46,505 bases of DNA from Rhodospirillales bacterium (GTDB lineage: Bacteria > Pseudomonadota > Alphaproteobacteria > Acetobacterales > Acetobacteraceae). The position numbers and the translations under genes are program-made. Shown here piece by piece: positions 8,866-18,232 of the stretch. The DNA lies in contig JAGXAO010000005.1 of the NCBI GenBank assembly GCA_018971565.1, positions 1-46,505 of the forward strand, written 5' to 3'. The notes under the pieces are model-generated. The model searched no databases, was not told where the DNA came from, and was given only the letters and a program-made list of their open reading frames with translations. The stretch's first letter is position 1; every line of letters begins with the position of its first letter.

Positions 8866-9593
8866 AACTAACTTTATACCCCGCCATCGATTTAAAAGAG
8901 GGCCATTGCGTCAGATTGTTCAAAGGCGAGATGGATCAAGCTACGATTTTTGGAGATAATCCTGGCAAGCAGGCCGCCTCGTGGCAAACCGCCGGCTTCC
9001 CATGGATTCACGTTGTGGATCTGGATGGAGCTTTTGCAGGGCGGACCGTTAATGAGACCGCCGTTAGTGATATTTTAAAATCAGTCACAATTCCCGTTCA
9101 GCTTGGGGGGGGGTTGCGCAGCATGGCGGGAATTGAAAGATGGCTGTATGCCGGAGTAACACGAGTTATCCTCGGCTCAGCAGCGGCGAAAAATGCCCCC
9201 TTGGTTAAAGAGGCCGCAAAAGCCTTTCCAGGGCGCATTGTGGTGGGGATTGATGCAAAAGCCGGCATGGTTGCAACCGAAGGTTGGGCAGAGGCTTCGG
9301 ACCTACCCGCGCCAGAGCTTGCGAAACGGTTTGAAGACGCTGGCGTCGCCGCAATTATCTATACCGACATCTCGAGGGATGGGACAAAGACCGGCCTTAA
9401 TCTGGACGAAACCCTAGTCATCGCCAAATCTGTAGCGCTTCCCATTATTGCGTCGGGCGGCGTTGCATCGGTGGCGGACATAATCGCACTTAAAGCCAGC
9501 GCCGCAACACAGCCAAATATAAGCGGATCGATTCTTGGCCGCGCGCTCTATGATGGCAGCCTGAAACCGAAAGAGGCATTGGCTGCATGTTGA
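8862..9593 (+). CDS. hisA: ProFAR isomerase (HisA)
   Basis: A 243-residue TIM barrel with the catalytic Asp10 in YPAIDLKEG, the phosphate-binding GGGLRS, and the second-half Asp in IYTDISRDG. It isomerises ProFAR to PRFAR in histidine synthesis. A run of nine G bases (9105-9113) encodes the conserved Gly-Gly-Gly. The start overlaps the GNAT gene (ATGA) and the end overlaps hisF by seven bases. Confidence 0.95.
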   Translation: MKLTLYPAIDLKEGHCVRLFKGEMDQATIFGDNPGKQAASWQTAGFPWIHVVDLDGAFAGRTVNETAVSDILKSVTIPVQLGGGLRSMAGIERWLYAGVTRVILGSAAAKNAPLVKEAAKAFPGRIVVGIDAKAGMVATEGWAEASDLPAPELAKRFEDAGVAAIIYTDISRDGTKTGLNLDETLVIAKSVALPIIASGGVASVADIIALKASAATQPNISGSILGRALYDGSLKPKEALAAC

Positions 9594-10360
9594 AGCTGCG
9601 GGTTATTCCTTGCCTGGACGTAAAAGATGGGCGCGTTGTGAAAGGCGTGAATTTCACCTCCCTGCGCGACGCCGGAGACCCGGTAGAACAGGCGGCCTTG
9701 TATGATCAGGCAGGCGCCGACGAGCTTACTTTTTTGGATATCACAGCCAGTTCGGATAATAGGGATACAATCCTGGATGTCGTGCACCGGACAGCGCAGA
9801 ACGTATTTTTGCCCCTCACCGTAGGCGGAGGAATACGAACTGTGCAGGACATGCGCCGGTTGTTGCTGGCTGGCGCCGATAAATGCTCAATCAATTCAGC
9901 CGCGATTTCTAGGCCGGAGCTCATCTCCGAAGCGGCCGAAAAATTTGGCAGCCAATGCGTCGTTGTTGCCATTGACGCCCGCCAAACGGGCCCCGGCCAC
10001 TGGGAGGTTTTTTCGCATGGCGGGCGTAAGCCAACCGGCATTGACGTGCTGCAATGGGCAAAAAAAGTGGAATCCCTGGGCGCGGGAGAGCTCTTGCTTA
10101 CATCCATGGACAGAGATGGCACAGGTGAAGGATTCGATCTTGGATTACTGAAATCTGTCTGCAACGCGATCAGGCTGCCTGTTGTTGCCTCAGGAGGAGT
10201 TGGTGAACTACAGCACTTTGTTGAAGGAGCCGAAGCAGGCGCCACGGGATTGCTTGCCGCCAGTATTTTTCACTTTGGAAAATTCACGATCGGTGAAGTA
10301 AAGCAGGCCTTAGCCGCCGCTGGTTTACCTGTTCGTCCCTTAGTGCAAGATAAAATTTAA
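9587..10360 (+). CDS. hisF: Imidazole glycerol phosphate synthase, cyclase subunit
   Basis: A 257-residue TIM barrel with the HisF N-terminus [15 protein letters not shown] (Asp11) and the second catalytic Asp in VVAIDARQ at about residue 130. The phosphate sites GGGIRT and ASGGVG are also present. It cyclises PRFAR with ammonia from HisH to give imidazole glycerol phosphate and AICAR. It overlaps hisA by seven bases and is followed by hisE after 17 bases. Confidence 0.96.
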   Translation: MLKLRVIPCLDVKDGRVVKGVNFTSLRDAGDPVEQAALYDQAGADELTFLDITASSDNRDTILDVVHRTAQNVFLPLTVGGGIRTVQDMRRLLLAGADKCSINSAAISRPELISEAAEKFGSQCVVVAIDARQTGPGHWEVFSHGGRKPTGIDVLQWAKKVESLGAGELLLTSMDRDGTGEGFDLGLLKSVCNAIRLPVVASGGVGELQHFVEGAEAGATGLLAASIFHFGKFTIGEVKQALAAAGLPVRPLVQDKI

Positions 10361-10377
10361 GGAATTGAAGTTTTATT

Positions 10378-10842
10378 ATGGCAAAAAAAGTGACGAAGCT
10401 ACCGAGCTCTTCGCCTAAGAAAAAAAGTGAGGCCAAGAAACCTACGCCACCCTCCCGCGGGGTGGCCATTCCTCCTCCCCTTCAGGCGCCCGACGCCAGA
10501 GTTCTCGATCGGCTGTGGGGCACAGTTTTGTCCCGAGCTGATGCAAACCCAAATGAAAGCCATTCAGCGCGGCTGCTCTCCAGAGGCACTGAAAAAGTCG
10601 CACAAAAATTTGGAGAAGAAGCAATAGAGTGCGTGATTGAAGCCGTTGCAAAGCACAGGACTGCTTTGATCGGCGAAAGCGCAGACGTATTATACCACTT
10701 GATGGTTTTGTGGGTTGATGCAGGGTTGCGGCCTGAAGAAGTTTGGGTCGAATTATCTCGTCGCGAAGGTATGAGCGGGATCGCGGAAAAAGCTGCCCGG
10801 AAACAATCTCTCCCTGGATTTCCAACCAAAAAAATTCCTTGA
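10378..10842 (+). CDS. hisE: Phosphoribosyl-ATP pyrophosphatase
   Basis: A 154-residue protein. The C-terminal ~105 residues are the all-alpha MazG-like HisE fold, with the acidic metal motif [10 protein letters not shown] and the downstream [13 protein letters not shown]. It hydrolyses PR-ATP to PR-AMP, the second step of histidine synthesis. The first ~40 residues are a Lys/Pro/Ser-rich extension not needed for the fold and longer than in most HisE proteins. No HisI domain is fused, so hisI must be elsewhere. It sits 17 bases after hisF. Confidence 0.92.
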   Translation: MAKKVTKLPSSSPKKKSEAKKPTPPSRGVAIPPPLQAPDARVLDRLWGTVLSRADANPNESHSARLLSRGTEKVAQKFGEEAIECVIEAVAKHRTALIGESADVLYHLMVLWVDAGLRPEEVWVELSRREGMSGIAEKAARKQSLPGFPTKKIP

Positions 10843-10851
10843 GCAAACATC

Positions 10852-11217
10852 ATGGCATATGACAACGATAATATTTTCGCAAAAATTCTTCGCGGTGAAA
10901 TTCCCGCACAAAAAATATATGAAGACGAGTACGCTTTAGCTTTTCCGGACATAAATCCACAGGCTCCGGTACATGTATTGATCATTCCTAAAGGGCAATA
11001 CATATCCGCGGCTGATTTTGGTGCATATGCCAGCCCGCAGGAAATCACGGGTTTCTACCGTGCTCTTTCCGCCGTCGCTAAAAAGATGAACATCGAGGAA
11101 AGCGGCTACCGCATTATCTGCAATGCAGGCCCAGACAGCCACCAACTTGTTCCGCATTTTCACGCACATATTCTCGGCGGGCAAAAAATGGGCCACTTAT
11201 TAGCCACAACCGGTTGA
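10852..11217 (+). CDS. Histidine triad (HIT/HinT) family protein
   Basis: A 121-residue HIT protein with the triad His-Phe-His-Ala-His at about residues 102-106, followed by ILGG. The N-terminal NIFAKILRGEIPA is typical of HinT-type purine nucleoside phosphoramidases that hydrolyse AMP-lysine or AMP-NH2. It follows hisE after nine bases, closing the his operon. Its link to histidine synthesis is by location only. Confidence 0.9.
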   Translation: MAYDNDNIFAKILRGEIPAQKIYEDEYALAFPDINPQAPVHVLIIPKGQYISAADFGAYASPQEITGFYRALSAVAKKMNIEESGYRIICNAGPDSHQLVPHFHAHILGGQKMGHLLATTG

Positions 11218-11241
11218 TTTTCAGAACAGTGTCGCAGATTC

Positions 11242-12459
11242 CTATGCAGCCAGCTGAATAACTTCCCGCACTAAGGGATAAATTTCATTTTCCCAACGGC
11301 GGCCTGAAAAAACCCCGTAATGGCCAACCCCGGTTTGCACATGATGGCGTTTGAGTAACGGACGAAGATTTGAACAAAGATCAAGCGCAGCTGATGTTTG
11401 CCCCAATCCACAAATATCGTCTCGCTCTCCTTCAACTGTAAACAAGAAAGTTTTGCTAATTGCCTCGGGGCGAACCCGCCTGCCCTTATAGGTCAATTCG
11501 CCTTTCGCCAGTTCATGCCGTATAAAAATTCTATCGACTGTCTCAAGGTAAAACTCGGCGGGCAGGTCCATAACTGCAAAATATTCGTCATAAAACTGGC
11601 GGTGCATATCAGAAGATTTTTGATCTTCAGACGCCAAATTGCGAAATTGGCGTATATGGGCACTAATGTGCCTATCGAGATTCATCGCAACAAACGCGGT
11701 TAATTGCATAAACCCTGGAAAAACCCGTCTCCCAGCTCCCCTATAGCGCCAGGGGACCACACTTATCATACTGTTCTCAAACCAATTTATATCCTTGGCT
11801 TTTGCCAAGACATTAACTTTTGTTGGATTGTTTCGCGTATCTATGGGGCCAGCCATCAAGGTCATGCTACGAGGCGTGGCAGGATTTTTATCTTCCGCCA
11901 TTAGCGAAACCGCCGCCAATACGGCCACTGCCGGCTGGCAAACACCCATCACATGCGCCCTTGGGCCCAATTTTTCTAGAAGCTGGATTACATGCTCCAC
12001 ATATTCATCAAAACCAAAGCAACCCGCAGAAAGAGGTACATCCCTGATATTTTTCCAATCCGTTATGTAAACGTCGTGGTCTTTTAACAGAACCTCAACC
12101 GTGTTGCGTAACAGGGTTGCAAAATGCCCGGACAAAGGTGCAACCACCAGCACTTTCGGTTCGCTTCGCCTGACATCTTTTTTAAAATGCAATAAACTTG
12201 CAAATGGCGTTGCAAATACGATCTCTTCGGTTACGGACACTGACGCATTACCGTCTTTAACTTGATCAATCCCGTAATTTGGCCGCTGATGGGTCGTACC
12301 AGAATAGCCAAAAACCTCTAAGGCCGCATTAAAATGGCGCAGCAGAATGCCGTGCGGCGCTGAGGGCGTAACGACCCGCATTAAGGAGCTGGTCGTTCGA
12401 GCAATCGCCCGCAGCGGGTCGATGAAATCGGCCTGGGCCTGATATATGGGATACAACAT
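11242..12459 (-). CDS. phaZ: Intracellular polyhydroxyalkanoate depolymerase
   Basis: A ~405-residue protein of the intracellular PHB depolymerase family (Ralstonia PhaZa1 type). The nucleophile is a cysteine, Cys174 in the lipase-box-like GVCQP, as in that family, rather than serine. It mobilises stored polyhydroxybutyrate granules. I set the start at the ATG at 12459 (MLYPIYQ), which has an AAGG site upstream and matches the family N-terminus. The frame extends 16 residues further upstream. It converges with the his operon. Confidence 0.86.
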   Translation of the reverse strand: MLYPIYQAQADFIDPLRAIARTTSSLMRVVTPSAPHGILLRHFNAALEVFGYSGTTHQRPNYGIDQVKDGNASVSVTEEIVFATPFASLLHFKKDVRRSEPKVLVVAPLSGHFATLLRNTVEVLLKDHDVYITDWKNIRDVPLSAGCFGFDEYVEHVIQLLEKLGPRAHVMGVCQPAVAVLAAVSLMAEDKNPATPRSMTLMAGPIDTRNNPTKVNVLAKAKDINWFENSMISVVPWRYRGAGRRVFPGFMQLTAFVAMNLDRHISAHIRQFRNLASEDQKSSDMHRQFYDEYFAVMDLPAEFYLETVDRIFIRHELAKGELTYKGRRVRPEAISKTFLFTVEGERDDICGLGQTSAALDLCSNLRPLLKRHHVQTGVGHYGVFSGRRWENEIYPLVREVIQLAA

Positions 12460-12587
12460 GCTAAACCTTAACTTTGAGCACCTTCCTAAATCTTCAAGCC
12501 AGCACACAGTTGCAACGAAACGCCATTGAATACTCTTTTATCTTTTGATAATTGTAGACTCATTTTTTATAAAAAGGAAAATGAATC

Positions 12588-13244
12588 ATGACCGAGGCAA
12601 CCCTGCTTATCAGCAGTAAGAATTACTCGTCATGGTCCTTGCGCGGATTTTTGCTCGCCAAGCTTTCCGGGCTCTCTTTTAAGGAAGAACGTGTATCCCC
12701 TGAAGATCCACGCGCTAAAGAAGAATTGCTCATGCGTACGTCCTCGATATTGGTTCCATGCTTAATACATGGCGAAATAAGCGTTTGGGACACTATAGCC
12801 ATCGCAGAATATCTCAACGAAAATTTTCCTGAGTCCAACATGCTGCCACGCGAAATTCACGCACGGGCTCGGTGCCGCTCAATCTCTGGAGAGATGCATT
12901 CAGGTTTTGCGGCTTTGCGCTCATCCCTGCCTATGAATTTGCGCTTCCGAAAGCCCGGCTTCACAGTATGGTCTTCAGCACAGACAGACATAGATAGAAT
13001 AATTTTTCTTTGGCAAGAATGCTTGACGACATGGAAAGGGCCTTTTCTGTTCGGCCGACTTCCAACCATAGCCGATTGTATGTTTGCGCCGGTAGTCACT
13101 CGTTTTTTATCCTACGACGTTCATGTCAATCCAATATGCCAGGAATATTGTGATACTATTCTATCCTGGTCGCCAATGAAGGAGTGGATCGCCGCTGCTC
13201 AAGATGAGCCGCAGGGAATTATGGAGCTTGATCTGGATTTTTAA
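12588..13244 (+). CDS. Glutathione S-transferase family protein
   Basis: A 218-residue GST. The N-terminal thioredoxin-like domain shows the early Ser-rich loop (SSKNYSSWSLRG) where the catalytic Ser/Tyr lies, a cis-Pro region (ILVPCLIHG), and the glutathione-binding DTIAIAEYLNE. A C-terminal all-helical domain follows. GSTs conjugate or reduce electrophiles with glutathione; the specific substrate is unknown. It is divergent from phaZ and convergent with ftsK. AAAAGGAAA lies about seven bases before the ATG. Confidence 0.85.
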   Translation: MTEATLLISSKNYSSWSLRGFLLAKLSGLSFKEERVSPEDPRAKEELLMRTSSILVPCLIHGEISVWDTIAIAEYLNENFPESNMLPREIHARARCRSISGEMHSGFAALRSSLPMNLRFRKPGFTVWSSAQTDIDRIIFLWQECLTTWKGPFLFGRLPTIADCMFAPVVTRFLSYDVHVNPICQEYCDTILSWSPMKEWIAAAQDEPQGIMELDLDF

Positions 13245-13264
13245 GCCAGCGTTCCAAACTGCTT

Positions 13265-15664
13265 CTAATCCTCTTCTCGTTCTGCTCTAACTAACACCTC
13301 TCTTCGGCCCACATGATTAGCGGAAGATATAACCCCTTCCCTTTCCATTTGCTCAATAAGCTTCGCTGCACGGTTATAGCCAATGGTCAGGCATCTCTGT
13401 AGGTATGATGTGCTTGCTTTACGATCGCGAGCAACAATTGCCACGGCTTGGTCGTAGAGCTCGTTTTCTCCATTTCCGCTTCCGGCGCTGGCCGGCGCGC
13501 CTCCAAGAGCGCCCTCATCGTCCTCGGTGGATTCAGTAACTTCATCTAAATAGTTCGGGGCACCTTGTTCACGAAGATATTCGACGACAGATTCGACCTC
13601 TTGGTCGGAAACAAAAGGCCCATGGACGCGGGTAATTCTTCCACCTCCCGCCATATAAAGCAGATCGCCTTGGCCCAATAATTGTTCAGCCCCCTGCTCA
13701 CCCAAAATTGTCCGGCTATCGAATTTTGAGATAACCTGAAACGAAATACGTGTTGGAAAATTCGCTTTAATCGTTCCGGTAATAACATCAACGGAAGGGC
13801 GCTGCGTTGCCATTATAACGTGAATCCCGGCCGCGCGCGCTTTCTGGGCAAGTCGCTGCACACATATCTCGATATCCTTGCCGGCAACCAGCATCAAATC
13901 GGCCATTTCATCTATGAAGACCACAATGAATGGCAATGGTTCGAGCGCAAGAGGTTGCTCTTCAAAAACCGGCTTGCCAGTTTCTGAATCAAAGCCTGTT
14001 TGAACGCGGCGGGTTACAACCTCTCCACGTGCCCGCGCTTCATTCACGCGGTCATTATAACCACCGATATTCCTTACCGAGAGCTGACTCATGGAGCGAT
14101 AACGGCGATCCATCTCTCGTACAACCCATTTTAGGGCCGCAACAGCTTTTGCCGGCTCGGTAACCACCGGAGTCAGCAGGTGCGGAATGCCATCATAAAC
14201 CGACAACTCCAGAATTTTAGGATCAATCATGATCAGCCGGCACTGCTCAGGAGAGAGCTTGAATAGCAAACTCATAATCATCGCATTCACGCCGACCGAC
14301 TTGCCTGAGCCAGTCGTTCCCGCGATTAATAGATGCGGCATCCGCGAAAGATCTGCGATTACGGGAGCGCCGGAAATATCCTTGCCCAGCGCCAGAGAAA
14401 GCGCACCATTTGAGCTTCCCCAGTCCACAGCACCGACTAATTCCGATAGATAGACCGTTTCACGCTTATTGTTGGGAACCTCTATGCCAATAACGTTACG
14501 GCCAGCCACCACAGCGATACGGACCGCAAGTACGGAAAGCGACCTTGCAATGTCCTCAGCCAGGCCAATAACGCGGGCAGAGCGAATCCCTGGCGCAGGT
14601 TCAAATTCATAAAGCGTTACAACCGGGCCAGGACGAATTTCAGTAATTTTTCCCTGAACACCATAGTCCTGGAGAACCGTTTCCAATAAACGGGCATTGT
14701 TTTTAAGCCCTTCCGCCGTGGGGCCGGAATTGGTTCTTTGCGGTGCAGCTCTAAGTAAGTCTAACGCGGGTAGCTCCCACCCCATCTCAAGCAACGGAAG
14801 CCTCTGCTGTTGAACAGGCGCTTGCCGAACTGCCGAAGCAGGCTTGGCGGGCGCTCTCGCCCGGAGTGGCAAGTCCTGAATATATTCATTTACCTCCCGA
14901 TCTGTTGTGACCCGTTCTAGAATTCCACCACTCCTGGCGGAGGGTGATTCAGGCAGCGGGATGGAAGCAGAGGCTGCCTGTAATAGAGGTGAAAGCCACG
15001 AGGACATAACAACCGCGCCTCGCTTGCCTTTCCGCACAGATACCGTCGCAGCAAAAACTGCGCGCTGCCCGCCAGATCTCCACTCGCTGGGCGTAAAGCC
15101 TAAAGCCAGCGCAAAGCTTCCAACAGCAAAAAGAAGCGTGACTACGAAAACGAGCCCACTGCCGATTCTTCCCAGGGCAGTGCTTCCCGCATCGCTCACC
15201 AATTTTGCCAAAATTTCTCCCGCTGCGCCTCCAGCGCCAGCGGGAACAGGCCACGCGAGCGCAGCGCCTGGGATCACCCTAAACGCCATTGCGAGCGCAA
15301 CAGCGGTCAGTGGCATCGACACGCCAGTTAAAATAGTCCTGATTTTTAAGTGGCCAATACTTCCTCTCATTCCCAGCCTGTAGCTCCAGGCCAGAAATAC
15401 AATCACGGGAATAAACCCAGCGATTCCAAAGCTTTGAAGAAGCAAATCCGCAATGTTAGCCCCGGCAAATCCGGCCACGTTGTGAATCGGAGCTGCACTA
15501 ACGGTATCAAAAGAAGGATCCGCAGCGTTATACGAAAAAAGCGCCAGCGCAAGAGACAATGAAACAAGAGCGATTATAATTGCGCTTATTTCCCCCACGC
15601 GGCGCCGAAGCTGCGCACGAATCGCGTGAGATATAAAACGCTCTGCCCCTAGATCAATCGCCAT
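13265..15664 (-). CDS. ftsK: DNA translocase FtsK
   Basis: A 799-residue protein with four N-terminal transmembrane segments (about 25-45, 65-85, 110-130 and 155-180), a short Pro/Arg linker, the alpha/beta motor with Walker A GTTGSGKSVG at about residues 448-456, Walker B FIDEMADL, and a C-terminal winged-helix gamma domain (SYLQRCLTIGYNRAAKLIEQME) that reads KOPS-type polarity sequences. FtsK moves DNA at the septum and activates XerCD at dif. The linker is short compared with E. coli FtsK, as is usual in alphaproteobacteria and for SpoIIIE-like forms. Confidence 0.93.
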   Translation of the reverse strand: MAIDLGAERFISHAIRAQLRRRVGEISAIIIALVSLSLALALFSYNAADPSFDTVSAAPIHNVAGFAGANIADLLLQSFGIAGFIPVIVFLAWSYRLGMRGSIGHLKIRTILTGVSMPLTAVALAMAFRVIPGAALAWPVPAGAGGAAGEILAKLVSDAGSTALGRIGSGLVFVVTLLFAVGSFALALGFTPSEWRSGGQRAVFAATVSVRKGKRGAVVMSSWLSPLLQAASASIPLPESPSARSGGILERVTTDREVNEYIQDLPLRARAPAKPASAVRQAPVQQQRLPLLEMGWELPALDLLRAAPQRTNSGPTAEGLKNNARLLETVLQDYGVQGKITEIRPGPVVTLYEFEPAPGIRSARVIGLAEDIARSLSVLAVRIAVVAGRNVIGIEVPNNKRETVYLSELVGAVDWGSSNGALSLALGKDISGAPVIADLSRMPHLLIAGTTGSGKSVGVNAMIMSLLFKLSPEQCRLIMIDPKILELSVYDGIPHLLTPVVTEPAKAVAALKWVVREMDRRYRSMSQLSVRNIGGYNDRVNEARARGEVVTRRVQTGFDSETGKPVFEEQPLALEPLPFIVVFIDEMADLMLVAGKDIEICVQRLAQKARAAGIHVIMATQRPSVDVITGTIKANFPTRISFQVISKFDSRTILGEQGAEQLLGQGDLLYMAGGGRITRVHGPFVSDQEVESVVEYLREQGAPNYLDEVTESTEDDEGALGGAPASAGSGNGENELYDQAVAIVARDRKASTSYLQRCLTIGYNRAAKLIEQMEREGVISSANHVGRREVLVRAEREED

Positions 15665-15828
15665 ATCTGAAACTATAAACGTCAGGCGCTGAATTTAAAA
15701 GTTTTTTTGCAACTCAGAGGTCCCAAAATTGTCTTAAGATCGAGCGTGTGTTGTGTCTTGCATATGCCGGATGAAAAGATACAGAGAAACAATTTTTACC
15801 TCCTCGAACCACAACAAGGATGCTAAAA

Positions 15829-16077
15829 ATGAAGACGCTTATCGTGCAAATCAAATGCGAACTTGGGCGTGCGTATGATGTTGCCGCATATATCATGGAT
15901 AACGTTACGCCGTGCCATATCTATTCAATTTCAGGGGCTTATGACCTATTGGCCATCATCAACCTCGATGACGAGCAAGACCCTGGAATATTTATAAACA
16001 AAAATCTTCATAAAGTCCCCGGCATAAGAGACACTGATACGATGATCGCGTTTAATGCCTTCACACCAAAAGAATGA
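15829..16077 (+). CDS. Stand-alone Lrp/AsnC ligand-binding (RAM) domain protein
   Basis: An 82-residue protein that covers only the RAM ligand-binding domain of Lrp/AsnC regulators, with IKCELGRAYDVAA, the GAYDLLAII segment and the final strand. No helix-turn-helix is present. I chose the ATG at 15829, which follows AAGGA at 15816-15820; an ATG at 15820 would lie inside that site. Stand-alone RAM proteins form effector-binding oligomers and may bind amino acids or modulate full-length Lrp proteins. Confidence 0.8.
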   Translation: MKTLIVQIKCELGRAYDVAAYIMDNVTPCHIYSISGAYDLLAIINLDDEQDPGIFINKNLHKVPGIRDTDTMIAFNAFTPKE

Positions 16078-16108
16078 CTGTGGAGCTTAACCCTCATGAT
16101 TTGCAGTG

Positions 16109-16534
16109 TCAGCCGCCCTCTGCAACCAAGCCAGCATCCGTAATACCAGCTACCGCCGCGGCCTCGTCATTGTCAGATGTATCTCCCGAGACACCAACCG
16201 CACCGATGACAACCCCAGCCTGCTTGATCAAAACACCACCTGGAACCGGGATAAGCCCCCCGCCGATGGCAACACCCACAGCACTGATAAAAGAGGGCTG
16301 AAGTTCAGCTCGTTTCATCAATGCACGCGACCCTACGCCCAACGCCAACGCGCCATTCGCCTTACCCAAAGCTATCTCGCCGCGCTTTAACGATGTTCCA
16401 TCCTGCGCGGCAAAAGCTTTGATCGCACCACGAGGGTCAAAAACTCCAACGGCCAGAGGTTTTAAATTTTGTGCTTTAGCATAGGCCAAAACGCCGGCAA
16501 CAATCTTCTGCGCGGCTTCCAGAGTAAGCGACAT
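16109..16534 (-). CDS. GlcG/HbpS family (haem-binding DUF336) protein
   Basis: A 141-residue alpha/beta protein with the conserved core GGGLIPVPGGVLI and VIGAVGVSG found in the GlcG/HbpS family, proposed haem- or oligomer-forming accessory proteins. No signal peptide is seen, so a cytosolic location is likely. The ATG at 16534 has a GGAAGG ribosome-binding site within the end of the upstream HNH gene, two bases after its stop; the genes are coupled. Function is not established for this subgroup. Confidence 0.8.
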   Translation of the reverse strand: MSLTLEAAQKIVAGVLAYAKAQNLKPLAVGVFDPRGAIKAFAAQDGTSLKRGEIALGKANGALALGVGSRALMKRAELQPSFISAVGVAIGGGLIPVPGGVLIKQAGVVIGAVGVSGDTSDNDEAAAVAGITDAGLVAEGG

Positions 16535-16536
16535 TC

Positions 16537-17097
16537 TCAACCTTCCAATTCAGTATCCCAGTAAAGAAAGTCGCGCCAACTTTCATGCAGGTAATTGGGC
16601 GGAAAATGCCGTCCCCTTTCCTGCAGCTCATAGCTCGTAGGGCGGCGCGGCTCTTCGCGCGGAATCATATTGCATTCCCGCGGCATCTTGGAGCCCTTAC
16701 GTAAATTGCAGGGCCCGCAAGCAGTCACAACGTTATCCCAGCTGGTTCGCCCGCCACGGGCGCGCGGGATAACGTGATCAAATGTCAGCTCAGGCGTCGC
16801 CCGCCTATGGCTGCAATATTGGCAGGCAAATCTATCGCGCAGAAAAACATTAAATCGCGTAAAGGCTGGCGTCCTGGCGGAGGGGATGAAATCGCGTAAT
16901 GCAACCACGCTAGGCAGCCGCATGGAGAAACTCGGCGACCGCACTTCTTGCTCATATTGAGAAAGCACGGAAACCCTATCAAGAAACACAGCTTTAACTG
17001 TGTCTTGCCAGGTCCATGTGGACAACGGAAAATAGGATAATGGACGAAAGTCCGCATTCAATACCAGGGAGGGAAAATGAAACCCGCCGTCAGGCAT
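16537..17097 (-). CDS. HNH endonuclease family protein
   Basis: A ~186-residue protein with a C-terminal HNH nuclease domain: CQYC zinc pair, DHVIPRARGG carrying the catalytic Asp-His, Asn in SWDNVV, and the second pair CGPC followed by N. The N-terminal half (VLNADFRPLSYFPLSTWTW) matches the widespread alphaproteobacterial HNH family of unknown substrate. I used ATG 17097 (MPDGGFHFP); an ATG at 17124 adds nine residues. It is co-transcribed with the GlcG-like gene downstream, separated by two bases. Confidence 0.83.
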   Translation of the reverse strand: MPDGGFHFPSLVLNADFRPLSYFPLSTWTWQDTVKAVFLDRVSVLSQYEQEVRSPSFSMRLPSVVALRDFIPSARTPAFTRFNVFLRDRFACQYCSHRRATPELTFDHVIPRARGGRTSWDNVVTACGPCNLRKGSKMPRECNMIPREEPRRPTSYELQERGRHFPPNYLHESWRDFLYWDTELEG

Positions 17098-17307
17098 TAC
17101 TTTCTCCGCTCCGCATTGGAACAATATTTTGATTGGCAGCCACCAAGCACTGCCACATATGGTAGTCGGCTGGAGTCATGGGCACTTTATGGCAAAGTAA
17201 GCCTCTGCGAGCAAGCGTTACGGCTGCATATCGCCTATTTGTCATATTTACTCTACCCCGGCGTTTATTCAATTTCTCACCACTAAAACGGGTATATTTG
17301 TTCTTTA

Positions 17308-18120
17308 ATGAGCGTCATTTCACGATTTGCACCTAGCCCGACCGGTTATCTTCATCTCGGGCACGCCTATTCCGCTTTGCTTGGCCGGGCACAAAGCGAT
17401 GTTTGGCGGCTCAGACTCGAAGATATCGATACGACTCGGTGTAGAAAAGAATATGCTCTTGCGATCCCACAAGATTTATCTTGGTTGGGGCTATCGTGGA
17501 ATGGCGCGATCCGCGTGCAATCGGAACATCTTGCGGAGTATCGCAAGGCACTTGAAGTTCTTAACCAAAAAGAAGTTCTTTATCCCTGTTTCTGTACGCG
17601 TGGCGAAATTGCCAGAGCTCAGTCCGCGCCACATTTCAAGGAAACGATATATCCGGGAACCTGCCGCAATTTGTCCCCGGTTGAACGAGACCGGAAACTG
17701 CAATCCGGCTTGCCGTTCGCGCTACGTATGAACGTGGAACAGGCTTGCAAAATCGCAGGGCATCGGCGATTTTTTGAGATCGGTGCTGGCTGGGTTGACG
17801 CCGACCCGTGCAGATGGGGCGATGTGATTATTGCCCGGAAAGACACACCCACAAGTTACCATTTATGCGTGGTTCACGATGATTGGGTCCAGGAAATCTC
17901 AAATGTCGTTCGCGGAGATGATCTGCGGGATGCAACGCATATACACGTGCTATTGCAAGCACTTCTCGGCTATGAAACGCCCCGCTACATGCACCATAAG
18001 CTGCTCTTGGGAAGCGATGGCAAAAGACTCGCCAAACGGCACCAGGCCGTAACCATAAGAGAAATGAGAGAGGCCGGCATAACGCCAGCAGAGGTTCTGA
18101 AACGAATAGAAACAACATAA
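17308..18120 (+). CDS. gluQ: Glutamyl-Q tRNA(Asp) synthetase
   Basis: A 270-residue class I synthetase-like enzyme with the HIGH equivalent HLGH (16-19), the LRLEDIDTTRCR segment, the Cys-X-Cys plus Tyr-X3-Cys zinc site (YPCFCTRG then YPGTC), and the KRLAKRH equivalent of KMSKS. It stops where a glutamyl-tRNA synthetase would begin its anticodon-binding domain. GluQ charges glutamate onto queuosine at position 34 of tRNA(Asp). The 210 bases upstream show no clear gene. Confidence 0.9.
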   Translation: MSVISRFAPSPTGYLHLGHAYSALLGRAQSDVWRLRLEDIDTTRCRKEYALAIPQDLSWLGLSWNGAIRVQSEHLAEYRKALEVLNQKEVLYPCFCTRGEIARAQSAPHFKETIYPGTCRNLSPVERDRKLQSGLPFALRMNVEQACKIAGHRRFFEIGAGWVDADPCRWGDVIIARKDTPTSYHLCVVHDDWVQEISNVVRGDDLRDATHIHVLLQALLGYETPRYMHHKLLLGSDGKRLAKRHQAVTIREMREAGITPAEVLKRIETT

Positions 18121-18232
18121 ATTCACAATTACGGTCGCATGAATCCGCCCGCCGGGATATTAGCCTGCGCTTACATTTGGCAGTAATGCCGGATTTGGGT
18201 AAAATCCCGAAGGCTATTTGGTTGGAGAATGA

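Noticed and set aside
9105-9113. Nine-G run in hisA as a phase-variation tract
   Set aside because: It encodes the conserved phosphate-binding Gly-Gly-Gly of an essential biosynthetic enzyme, so chance and coding constraint explain it.
9706-10245. 179-codon - strand frame opposite hisF
   Set aside because: Ser/Pro-rich shadow of hisF; no domain seen.
10482-11048. 188-codon - strand frame opposite hisE and the HIT gene
   Set aside because: It runs antisense across two real genes and shows no motif.
17098-17307. Possible small RNA or tRNA gene in the gap before gluQ
   Set aside because: No cloverleaf, no TTCRA-type T-loop and no terminator; the gap probably holds promoters for the divergent genes.
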